From Gammaproteobacteria bacterium (GTDB lineage Bacteria; Pseudomonadota; Gammaproteobacteria; Pseudomonadales; Azotimanducaceae): DNA of 5,328 nt. The position numbers were made by a program, and so were the translations under genes. Below, piece after piece: positions 1 to 5,328 of the stretch. The notes under the pieces are model-generated. The model made no database searches and was not told the origin of the DNA. It worked only from the letters and a program-made list of their open reading frames with translations. Every line of letters begins with the position of its first letter. Position 1 is the stretch's first letter. The stretch lies in contig JAPUFN010000466.1 of NCBI GenBank assembly GCA_027293665.1, positions 1 through 5,328 of the forward strand. The letters run 5' to 3'.

Positions 1-516
1 TGCCAGCAATACGCACGCTGTGCCAACGCCGCCGCTCGCACCGAGGATCAGGACCTTATCCTCGGCGTTCACCCTGGCACGAGTGACGAGCATGCGATGA
101 GCGGTTGCATAGGCCAGAGGAATCGAGGCGGCAACTTCATAGGGCACTGCAGCGGGTAACTCGACCAGCTGGGAGTGATGCGCCACACAGTATTCGGCCC
201 GGCCGCCGTCGAAGCGTTCACCGATCATGCCGTGGGAGGGCAGAAACGGATCGACGAGCACCCGAGCGCCGATACTGACGCCGGTAACCGCCGAGCCGAT
301 CTCGATCACCTCACCGGCGACATCGGAACCGGTGATGAGCGGTAGTGGCAATTTGATACCAGGCATGCCGCGGCGGGAGAAGATGTCGTGATAGTTGAGG
401 GAGCATGCGGCAACCTTCAGGCGCACCCAGTCGGTCAACAACTCCGGCTCCGGATAGTCGTCTTCATAGACGATGTTTTCCAGCGGCCCATGTTCGTACA
501 GCACGGCGGCGCGCAT
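1..516 (-). CDS. Medium-chain dehydrogenase/reductase, quinone oxidoreductase-like (N-terminal part; 3' end off window)
   Basis: This is the N-terminal 172 residues of a NAD(P)-dependent oxidoreductase of the MDR (zinc-type alcohol dehydrogenase/quinone reductase) superfamily, probably cytoplasmic; the substrate cannot be told. It begins MRAAVLYEHGPLENIVYED. A GroES-like catalytic domain covers roughly residues 25-130, with SLNYHDIFSRRGMPG at 39-53 and TGSDVAGEVIEIGSAVTGV at 62-80. The Rossmann nucleotide-binding fold begins at the right place, with KVLILGASGGVG at 154-165 carrying the glycine-rich turn. The catalytic-zinc ligands of true alcohol dehydrogenases are not seen: N41 stands where the Cys of CGxD would be, and GSD (63-65) replaces GHE. 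The four-cysteine structural zinc lobe is also absent; only a short loop (about 90-100) precedes GERFDGGRAEY. It is therefore probably zinc-independent. The ATG at 516-514 is preceded by GGAG eight bases upstream. The reading frame is open to the window edge. It is divergent from the TPR gene. The family call is firm; the specific reaction is unknown. Confidence 0.9.
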   Translation of the reverse strand, partial: MRAAVLYEHGPLENIVYEDDYPEPELLTDWVRLKVAACSLNYHDIFSRRGMPGIKLPLPLITGSDVAGEVIEIGSAVTGVSIGARVLVDPFLPSHGMIGERFDGGRAEYCVAHHSQLVELPAAVPYEVAASIPLAYATAHRMLVTRARVNAEDKVLILGASGGVGTACVLLA

Positions 517-523
517 CGATTGT

Positions 524-528
524 TCTCC
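524..528 (-). promoter_or_regulatory. Ribosome binding site of the oxidoreductase gene
   Basis: On the minus strand GGAGA lies upstream of ATG 516-514, with eight bases between GGAG and the start codon. It supports this ATG as the true start; the protein from here begins exactly like MDR family members (MRAAVLYEHG). Confidence 0.65.
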
Positions 529-545
529 GCAGCTGACTCGCAATG

Positions 546-554
546 AGGTTAGCA
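546..554 (-). promoter_or_regulatory. Candidate extended -10 promoter for the oxidoreductase gene
   Basis: Read on the minus strand this is TGCTAACCT: a TGn extension followed by TAACCT, which matches TATAAT at four of six positions. No good -35 box is seen 16-18 bases upstream, which extended -10 promoters can tolerate. Transcription would start near 539, leaving a leader of about 23 nt that includes the GGAG site. The element abuts one arm (552-558) of an inverted repeat. The call comes from inspection only. Confidence 0.3.
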
Positions 555-585
555 TGCCATCGTTGCAGCGTCGCGCGAGGCATGC
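552..585. repeat. Inverted repeat, 7-bp arms GCATGCC/GGCATGC
   Basis: The arms are GCATGCC at 552-558 and GGCATGC at 579-585, exact reverse complements separated by 20 bp. The left arm abuts the candidate minus-strand -10 box (546-551). This could be an operator for a dimeric regulator, but GCATGC is itself self-complementary and occurs several times nearby, so chance is possible. Confidence 0.35.
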
Positions 586-610
586 AGGCTGCGCGCGAAA
601 TGACCGATGC

Positions 611-642
611 TCCGACACCAACGTTCGGCCGGCGCTGTCGGA
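611..642. repeat. Inverted repeat, 7-bp arms TCCGACA/TGTCGGA
   Basis: TCCGACA at 611-617 and TGTCGGA at 636-642 are exact reverse complements with an 18-bp GC-rich spacer, giving 25 bp between arm centres. The right arm ends eight bases before the candidate plus-strand -35 box (650). There is no T-run, so it does not look like an intrinsic terminator. It could be an operator or a hairpin; no known regulator consensus is recognised. Confidence 0.4.
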
Positions 643-649
643 CAGGGGC

Positions 650-677
650 TTAACTCTGCAGGGTAAACGGGTAGACT
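650..677 (+). promoter_or_regulatory. Weak candidate sigma70-type promoter for the TPR gene
   Basis: TTAACT (650-655) and TAGACT (672-677) each match the -35 and -10 consensus at four of six positions, with a 16-bp spacer. Transcription would begin near 684, giving a leader of about 60 nt. This is the best pair I see upstream of the gene, but the match is modest and other weak hexamers exist, such as TATGGT at about 698-703. Confidence 0.25.
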
Positions 678-730
678 GGTCGGCCCTGGCAATTGTGTAT
701 GGTCAGGCGCACACCCACAACATTTCAGCA

Positions 731-738
731 GGGGGAGG
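731..738 (+). promoter_or_regulatory. Strong ribosome binding site fixing the TPR gene start
   Basis: GGGGGAGG sits five bases before the ATG at 744. The frame is open further upstream to an ATG at 693, but only the start at 744 has a Shine-Dalgarno site and places a clean signal peptide at the N terminus. Confidence 0.85.
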
Positions 739-743
739 CTGAT

Positions 744-2411
744 ATGAAATTGTTCAGATTTGCACTGGTTGCGTTGCTCTTTTTCATCGTCCTACCGGCT
801 TATGCGGTCATTCATGATCCGCGGGCTATCGAAGCCGACCCGCTACAGGCAACCAGTCCTATCGCGCCGCGTCTCAGCGGGCTTGGCGATCATTCACGCA
901 CCGTGACCACATTGATCCCGGACTCGCAGTATTTCTTCAATCAGGGATTGCGCCTGACGTACGGTTTCAATCATTCCGAAGCGTTGCGTAGTTTCAAAGA
1001 AGCTGTCCGACTCGACCCGGATAACGCAATGGCGTACTGGGGTTGGGCGCTGGTGCTCGGACCCAATATCAATCTAGCCATGCGTCCCGAAGTCAATGCG
1101 CAGGCATTCGACGCGATTCAGATGGCAATGACGTTGCGGGACAAAGTCAGCCCTGCAGAGCGTGCGTACATTGAAGCGCTGGCCAGGCGCTACGCGCCAG
1201 TCGCGCCGGACGATCGCAGCTCGCTGGATGCGGCGTACATGCAGGCAATGGCTGAACTGGTTGCGCGGTATCCCGACGATCTCGATGCGGGAACTCTCTA
1301 CAGTGCGTCCATCATGAACCTCTCGCCCTGGGATTACTGGAATGGCGACGGCAGTCCCAAACCCAACACGGCGGTGTTGCTGGATATGCTGCAATCGGTG
1401 GTGGATCGCGACCCGCAACATCCGGGCGCGCTGCACTACTACATTCATACCGTGGAAGCTGTGCATCCGGGCCGTGGCGAAGACGCCGCGGATGAGCTTC
1501 TCAAACTCATGCCGGGCGTGGGACACATGGTGCATATGCCATCGCACATCTACATGCGCGTTGGCCGCTACGCCGACTCTTTCAGGGTCAACCGGCTGGC
1601 GGCGGACGCCGACTCGGGCTACATCGCCCAGTGTCGTGCGCAGGGCATCTATCCGCTCAACTACTATCCGCACAACCTGCACTTTCTCGTGTGGTCGGCG
1701 ATGTTCCAGGGGCGCAGCGAAGCCGCACTTGCGGGTGCCCGTGAAGTGCAGGAAAAGGTTCCTGTGGACATGAACGGCAACGCATTCGGTGCGTACGAGA
1801 CCTGGCTGTCGCAACCGCTCTACGTGATGGTGCGCTTTGGCTTGTGGGAGCAGGTGCTGGCCGAAGCGAAACCGGTTGTGGGCAATCAATTCATGACGGG
1901 TGTGTGGCATTACGCTCGCGGCATGGCATTTTCCAACACCAGTAAAGAAAGAAGCGCGCGGCGGGAACTTGCTGCTCTGCAGTCTCTGCGGGACGATCTC
2001 GGTGACGACTACGGTATTGGTTTCGGCACGGCGCCCACACTCCTGACGATCGCTGAACTGGTGCTCGCCGGGGACATTGCCGCTAAGGATGGGGAGTTCA
2101 CCGCTGCGATTACCTCGCTGGAGCGTGCTTCCCGGCTCGAGGACTCCATGCGCTACAACGAACCACCCGACTGGTACTTCCCGACTCGCCACGTTCTGGG
2201 TGCACTGTTGCTGGAGGCTGGCTACCCGAACGAGGCCGTGGTGATTTACTGGGAGGATCTGCGCAAGAGCCCGGCGAACGGCTACAGTCTGTTTGGCCTG
2301 CAGCAGGCACTTGAGGCTCTGGGCGAACCAACACGGGCTGCCCGGATGGCTGAAAAATTCGCCGTTGCCTGGTCGGCCGCCGATGTCCAGCTGACCTCTT
2401 CGAGGTTCTGA
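744..2411 (+). CDS. Secreted tetratricopeptide repeat protein with conserved-looking histidine motifs
   Basis: A 555-residue exported protein of unknown function. Residues 1-21 form a signal peptide: MKLFR, a hydrophobic stretch (ALVALLFFIVL), then a PAYA cleavage site before VIHDP; the mature protein is probably periplasmic. A clear TPR unit lies at about 63-94 (FNQGLRLTYGFNHSEALRSF...EAVRLDPDNA), followed by AYWGWALVLGPNIN. TPR-like helices return at about 449-545 (DGEFTAAITSLERASRLED, later LGALLLEAGYPNEAVVIYWE). The middle holds dense blocks: W196-D-Y-W199, HYYIHTVEA (H231, H235), GHMVHMPSHIYMRVGRY (H261, H264, H268), and YYPHNLHFL (H310, H313). From memory, these blocks recur in a family of bacterial TPR proteins usually annotated only as hypothetical or TPR. 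The histidine clusters could bind a metal or shape a ligand pocket; that is inference. The start at 744 is chosen over the in-frame ATG at 693. The peptidase gene follows after 69 nt. TPR and export calls are firm; function is unknown. Confidence 0.92.
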   Translation: MKLFRFALVALLFFIVLPAYAVIHDPRAIEADPLQATSPIAPRLSGLGDHSRTVTTLIPDSQYFFNQGLRLTYGFNHSEALRSFKEAVRLDPDNAMAYWGWALVLGPNINLAMRPEVNAQAFDAIQMAMTLRDKVSPAERAYIEALARRYAPVAPDDRSSLDAAYMQAMAELVARYPDDLDAGTLYSASIMNLSPWDYWNGDGSPKPNTAVLLDMLQSVVDRDPQHPGALHYYIHTVEAVHPGRGEDAADELLKLMPGVGHMVHMPSHIYMRVGRYADSFRVNRLAADADSGYIAQCRAQGIYPLNYYPHNLHFLVWSAMFQGRSEAALAGAREVQEKVPVDMNGNAFGAYETWLSQPLYVMVRFGLWEQVLAEAKPVVGNQFMTGVWHYARGMAFSNTSKERSARRELAALQSLRDDLGDDYGIGFGTAPTLLTIAELVLAGDIAAKDGEFTAAITSLERASRLEDSMRYNEPPDWYFPTRHVLGALLLEAGYPNEAVVIYWEDLRKSPANGYSLFGLQQALEALGEPTRAARMAEKFAVAWSAADVQLTSSRF

Positions 2412-2436
2412 TCGCTCGGGTGCGCTGCGCGGTGTG

Positions 2437-2442
2437 TACAAT
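2437..2442 (+). promoter_or_regulatory. Possible -10 element in the TPR-peptidase gap
   Basis: TACAAT matches TATAAT at five of six positions and would start transcription about 30 nt before the peptidase ATG. No convincing -35 hexamer lies 16-18 bases upstream. The 69-nt gap (2412-2480) has no terminator-like hairpin with a T-run, so read-through from the TPR gene is also expected. Confidence 0.2.
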
Positions 2443-2480
2443 TCATTCCGTGTAATGAAGCGACGCGCCGACAGGTAGCT

Positions 2481-4613
2481 ATGGCAGAAGACACAACAGG
2501 GCTTGCGAGCCTCGCAGCGATTGAACAGTGGGTTTCGCATGGCGAGCTTACGCACCTGCCGGTATGGGACGTGATCGATGCCGTGCAGGCTGAGGCTGGA
2601 ATCCGCACTCTGCTGGCGGTGACCGGCGAGGCATTCGGCCTTCTCGAGAAGGAGCATGCCGCCAGCTGGCAGGGTCTCATGGCACCGCTCGAACGTCTCC
2701 ACGTCAGGCTCGGTCGCGTAGTGGGTGCCGTGGTGCACCTGTTGAGCGTCAAGTATTCCGATGAGTTGCAGGCGGCTTACGACGCCGTGCGACCAGACTA
2801 TGTCACACTATCCAACACGATGGCCCAGAGCCTGGCGGTGTACGAGGGTATGCGGGAGATTCGCGATGGCGCGCAGTGGCCCGTGCTCAACCCGGCGCAA
2901 CAGCGTATTCTCAGCGAATCGATACGCGGTATGGAGCGTTCGGGCGTGCATCTGGAGGGTGCTGCAAAGGATCGCTACCAGCGGATTGCAGAAGAACTGT
3001 CGGAACTTTCAAACCGGTTTCAGACGAATCTCGTGAAAGAAGAAAAAGCCTCGCGAATCATCGAAACCGACCCTTTGCGGGTACGCGGCATGCCCGCCGC
3101 GGTGCTGAATCTCGCCGTCGAGCTGGCGCTGGAAGATGGGGTTGTGAGTGCGAGCACCGACACAGGTCCCTGGCACTTCATCGTCAACGGCGTCAATTAC
3201 CTCGCCGCCATTGAACATGCCGCAGACAGGAGCTTCAGAGAGTCCTTCTACCGCGCTTATCGGGCGCGCGGCTGCTCTGCTGATTTCGACAACCGGCCGG
3301 TGCTCGAACAGATCCTGCAGTTGCGCCAGGAAGAAGCGTCGCTGGTCGGATTTGCCAATTATGCCGATCTGAGCATCGAGTCGAAGATGGCACCGGACAC
3401 CACAGCCGTCTGGCAGTTCATCAGTGAGATTGAGTCGGCGGCGCGGCCGGCTGCCCAGAACGAGTTCGCCGCACTTGTCGAGTTCATGCAAAGTGAAGGC
3501 GAAGCGGTGATCGAACCCGAGCCCTGGGATATCGCGTTCTGGACGGAAAAGCTGCGGGAAGCGCGCTTCGACTATGATTCGGAACGATTGCGCGACTATT
3601 TTCAGATGCCGAAGGTGCTGGAAGGTCTCTTCAGTCTCATCCGCGATCTATACGCTGTAGAGGTTCGCAGCGTTGCTGCTGGTGAGGTGCCGGTGTGGGA
3701 TGACAGCGTGGAATTTTTCGAAGTCCTGCAGGATGGGAAGGTCATGGCCGGCTTCTACGTGGATCCCTTTGCCAGGCCCGGAGAAAAGCGCGGTGGCGCC
3801 TGGATGAATACGGTTGTGGGGCGCACGCGCGCTCTGACTCCAGGCGATAACACGACACTACCAGTGGCGTTGTTTGTCCTGAACGGCCGCCCGCCAGTCG
3901 ACGGTAAGCCGGCGTTGATGTCACTTGATGAGGTCCGAACGCTGTTTCACGAGTTTGGCCACGCAACACAACACATGTTTACCGACATAGAGGAAGGCGG
4001 CGCGTCGGGTATGAATCTTGTGGAGTGGGATGCGGTTGAACTCGCAAGTCAGTTCAACGAGTACTGGATGGAGCACAAACCATTCCTGCGGGCATTGTCG
4101 GCGCACTACGATACCGGTGAGCCGTTAGACGAGCATACGCTCGATCGCATTATCGACTCGCGAAACTTCATGGTTGGCGGTGCAACATTACGCCAGTTGC
4201 TGTTCGCTAAAACCGATATGGCTCTGCACGAGACTTATGGTTTGCCGGGAGCGGACGACGCGATATCGCCTTTTGAAATTGAAGGAAAATTCGCTCGGGA
4301 GACGATCATAATCCCATTACTCGAAGGAGAAACTCAACTGCCAGCGTTTGGCCACTTGTTTGCCGGTGGCTACGCCGCGGGTTACTACTCTTACAAGTGG
4401 GCTGAAGTACTTGCGGCAGATGCCTTTGCGGCGTTTCGGGAAGCGGGACTCGAAGATGCGGTGGCGCTCAGAGCAGTTGCCCGGCGCTTTAAGGAAACCA
4501 TCCTCGGTCTCGGCGGCAGTTTGCCAGCCGCGGAAATCTATCGCCTGTTTCGCGGCCGCGATGCCACGGCGGATGCGTTGCTGGTCGACCAGGGTCTGCG
4601 GGTGGCAAGCTGA
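2481..4613 (+). CDS. prlC: M3 family zinc oligopeptidase, oligopeptidase A type
   Basis: A 710-residue cytoplasmic metallopeptidase that in this family cleaves short peptides, including spent signal peptides, but not folded proteins. No signal peptide is present. The M3 zinc motif is FHEFGH with H490, E491 (catalytic base) and H494; the third zinc ligand is E520 in WDAVELASQFNEYW, 30 residues after H490, the same spacing as I recall for E. coli OpdA. The substrate-binding GGYAAGYYSYKW follows, with Y631, Y635, Y636 and Y638, then LAADAFAAF. Other family blocks are LNPAQQRI, GVHLEGAAKDRYQRIAEELS, PVALFVLNGRPPVDGKPALM and the C-terminal FRGR. Length is close to OpdA (about 680). The first 75 residues are less typical: the usual FSxIxPEHVxPA opening is not recognisable. 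The ATG at 2481 has a modest AGG at 2473-2475, five bases upstream. The stop overlaps the adaptor start downstream. The symbol is by homology; a divergent M3A paralogue is possible. Confidence 0.95.
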   Translation: MAEDTTGLASLAAIEQWVSHGELTHLPVWDVIDAVQAEAGIRTLLAVTGEAFGLLEKEHAASWQGLMAPLERLHVRLGRVVGAVVHLLSVKYSDELQAAYDAVRPDYVTLSNTMAQSLAVYEGMREIRDGAQWPVLNPAQQRILSESIRGMERSGVHLEGAAKDRYQRIAEELSELSNRFQTNLVKEEKASRIIETDPLRVRGMPAAVLNLAVELALEDGVVSASTDTGPWHFIVNGVNYLAAIEHAADRSFRESFYRAYRARGCSADFDNRPVLEQILQLRQEEASLVGFANYADLSIESKMAPDTTAVWQFISEIESAARPAAQNEFAALVEFMQSEGEAVIEPEPWDIAFWTEKLREARFDYDSERLRDYFQMPKVLEGLFSLIRDLYAVEVRSVAAGEVPVWDDSVEFFEVLQDGKVMAGFYVDPFARPGEKRGGAWMNTVVGRTRALTPGDNTTLPVALFVLNGRPPVDGKPALMSLDEVRTLFHEFGHATQHMFTDIEEGGASGMNLVEWDAVELASQFNEYWMEHKPFLRALSAHYDTGEPLDEHTLDRIIDSRNFMVGGATLRQLLFAKTDMALHETYGLPGADDAISPFEIEGKFARETIIIPLLEGETQLPAFGHLFAGGYAAGYYSYKWAEVLAADAFAAFREAGLEDAVALRAVARRFKETILGLGGSLPAAEIYRLFRGRDATADALLVDQGLRVAS

Positions 4614-4615
4614 TG
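4611..4615 (+). promoter_or_regulatory. TGATG stop-start overlap between peptidase and adaptor
   Basis: The TGA stop of the peptidase (4611-4613) and the ATG of the adaptor (4613-4615) share one base. This arrangement is typical of termination-reinitiation coupling and implies that the two genes are on one mRNA. The weak GGTGG at about 4601-4605 is the only Shine-Dalgarno-like sequence nearby. Confidence 0.75.
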
Positions 4616-5328
4616 GTGACACGCTGGCTCATCGTCATCACTACCTGCCTGGTTGTAGCCGCTGGTCTGGGCTACTACAAGTATCGGCAGATACAGGCTG
4701 GAATGGCTTTCGCTGCCGCCTTTCCCGAACGGGTGGAAGCCGTTGAGGTGTTCATAGCCCGGGAAGAGATCTGGCAGCCGACAACCTCGGTCACAGCAGA
4801 AGTCGTCGCCATCCAGTCGATCGAACTCAGTAACGAACTGGCGGGCAGCGTCGTCGAGGTTGGGTTTGCGCCAGGCGCTAGAGTCAATAAAGGCCAGGTG
4901 CTGCTGCGGCTCGATATCAGCGAAGAAGTTGCACAGATTGCCGCAGCGCGGGCGGAGGCTGAAATTGCCAGGCTCGATCTGGCCCGCAACCAGAAACTGA
5001 TCGCCTCGGGGGCCGCCGCGCAGGATGCGAGGGATCGGGCTAAGGCCCGCTCCGATGCTGCCGTTGCCGCGGTCAACAGGGTGCAGGCGGTCATTGCGAA
5101 GAAGACGCTGCGGGCGCCGTTCGATGCCACCACCGGTTTGCATGAACTGGAAGTGGGCCAGTATCTCGACAAGGCATCGGTAATCTCGCGGTTGATCGGC
5201 ATCAATGATCAGATCTGGATCGACTTCACGTTGCCGCAACAACAGGCACAGCTGGCAAATGGCCAGCGGATTAGTGTCACCGTCGTCGAAGCAGCACAAT
5301 TGTTTGCCGCCGAGATTATCGCCCGCGA
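4613..5328 (+). CDS. RND efflux periplasmic adaptor subunit (membrane fusion protein), 3' end off window
   Basis: The first 238 residues of an HlyD/MexA-like adaptor that would link an inner-membrane RND pump to an outer-membrane channel. A single N-terminal membrane anchor lies at about 5-22 (WLIVITTCLVVAAGLGYY); C12 is not in a good lipobox, so the protein is probably membrane-anchored rather than a lipoprotein. The split lipoyl domain is at about 63-101 (IELSNELAGSVVEVGFAPGA, VNKGQVLLRLD) and about 163-196 (KKTLRAPFDATTGL, VGQYLDKASVI). Between them an alanine- and charge-rich alpha-helical hairpin spans about 103-162. The beta-barrel domain begins near 200 (IWIDFTLPQQQAQLANGQRI). The ATG at 4613 shares its A with the peptidase TGA stop (TGATG). 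Only a weak GGTGG is seen upstream, so translational coupling is likely. The family normally sits directly upstream of an RND transporter gene, expected past the right edge. The drug or substrate cannot be inferred. Confidence 0.92.
   Translation, partial: MVTRWLIVITTCLVVAAGLGYYKYRQIQAGMAFAAAFPERVEAVEVFIAREEIWQPTTSVTAEVVAIQSIELSNELAGSVVEVGFAPGARVNKGQVLLRLDISEEVAQIAAARAEAEIARLDLARNQKLIASGAAAQDARDRAKARSDAAVAAVNRVQAVIAKKTLRAPFDATTGLHELEVGQYLDKASVISRLIGINDQIWIDFTLPQQQAQLANGQRISVTVVEAAQLFAAEIIAR

Larger units (their letters stand above)
517..743. other. Divergent intergenic region
   Basis: This 227-bp gap separates the minus-strand oxidoreductase from the plus-strand TPR gene, so it should hold promoters for both. 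It contains two inverted repeats with 7-bp arms (552-558/579-585 and 611-617/636-642), a candidate extended -10 on the minus strand and a weak -35/-10 pair on the plus strand. I see no RNA gene. The plus-strand open frame crossing it (473-742) has no recognisable protein content and ends just before the TPR start. Confidence 0.7.

Noticed and set aside
473..742. An 89-codon plus-strand open frame crossing the divergent intergenic region
   Set aside because: It overlaps the oxidoreductase 5' end antisense, has low-information Cys/Arg-rich content, lacks a good ribosome binding site and covers the expected promoters.
693..743. Upstream start (ATG 693) for the TPR protein
   Set aside because: It would put 17 polar residues before the signal peptide and has no Shine-Dalgarno site, whereas the ATG at 744 has GGGGGAGG and gives a normal signal sequence.
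1342..1773. A 143-codon plus-strand frame inside the TPR gene
   Set aside because: It is an out-of-frame shadow of the TPR coding sequence, rich in Arg, Thr and Cys, with no domain.
2412..2480. Possible terminator between the TPR gene and the peptidase
   Set aside because: The GC-rich stretch (GTGCGCTGCGCGG) does not form a convincing stem followed by a T-run, so no terminator is called.
1074..2738. A 554-codon open frame on the minus strand, opposite the TPR gene and the start of the peptidase gene
   Set aside because: It is opposite two well-supported genes, is rich in Arg, His, Val and Cys as expected from an antisense GC-rich frame, and shows no recognisable domain or ribosome binding site. 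It is a codon-bias shadow.
4538..5299. A 253-codon minus-strand open frame opposite the end of the peptidase and the adaptor (and a second one at 4675-5205)
   Set aside because: The opposite strand encodes a clear HlyD-type adaptor. The antisense translations have no family features.

Overview
The window reads as ordinary GC-rich proteobacterial chromosome, most likely from a gammaproteobacterium. This rests on an oligopeptidase A-type M3 peptidase with the Escherichia coli-like signatures WDAVEL and FAGGYAAGYYSY, an RND-type periplasmic adaptor (so a Gram-negative envelope), Shine-Dalgarno starts and tight gene packing. The taxonomic guess is inference; no rRNA or other marker is present. 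I see no tRNA, rRNA, CRISPR array, insertion sequence, attachment site or clear rho-independent terminator.

Layout. Positions 1-516 hold the 5' part (172 codons) of a minus-strand medium-chain dehydrogenase/reductase that runs off the left edge. Positions 517-743 are a divergent intergenic region with two 7-bp inverted repeats and weak candidate promoters for both directions. Three plus-strand genes follow: a secreted TPR protein with conserved-looking histidine clusters (744-2411), a cytoplasmic M3 zinc oligopeptidase (2481-4613), and the N-terminal 238 codons of an RND efflux periplasmic adaptor (4613 to the right edge). The TPR gene and the peptidase are 69 nt apart with no visible terminator. 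The peptidase stop and the adaptor start overlap by one base (TGATG), so these two are probably translationally coupled.

How they may work together. The three plus-strand genes probably form one transcription unit that continues into an RND pump gene beyond the right edge. The gene set joins envelope proteins (secreted TPR protein, efflux adaptor) with a cytoplasmic peptide-degrading enzyme. No shared pathway can be proved from the sequence. I do not see a clearly new multi-gene system here. The observations most worth checking are the histidine motifs of the TPR protein, the peptidase-efflux coupling, the zinc-less oxidoreductase, and the dyads in the divergent promoter region.
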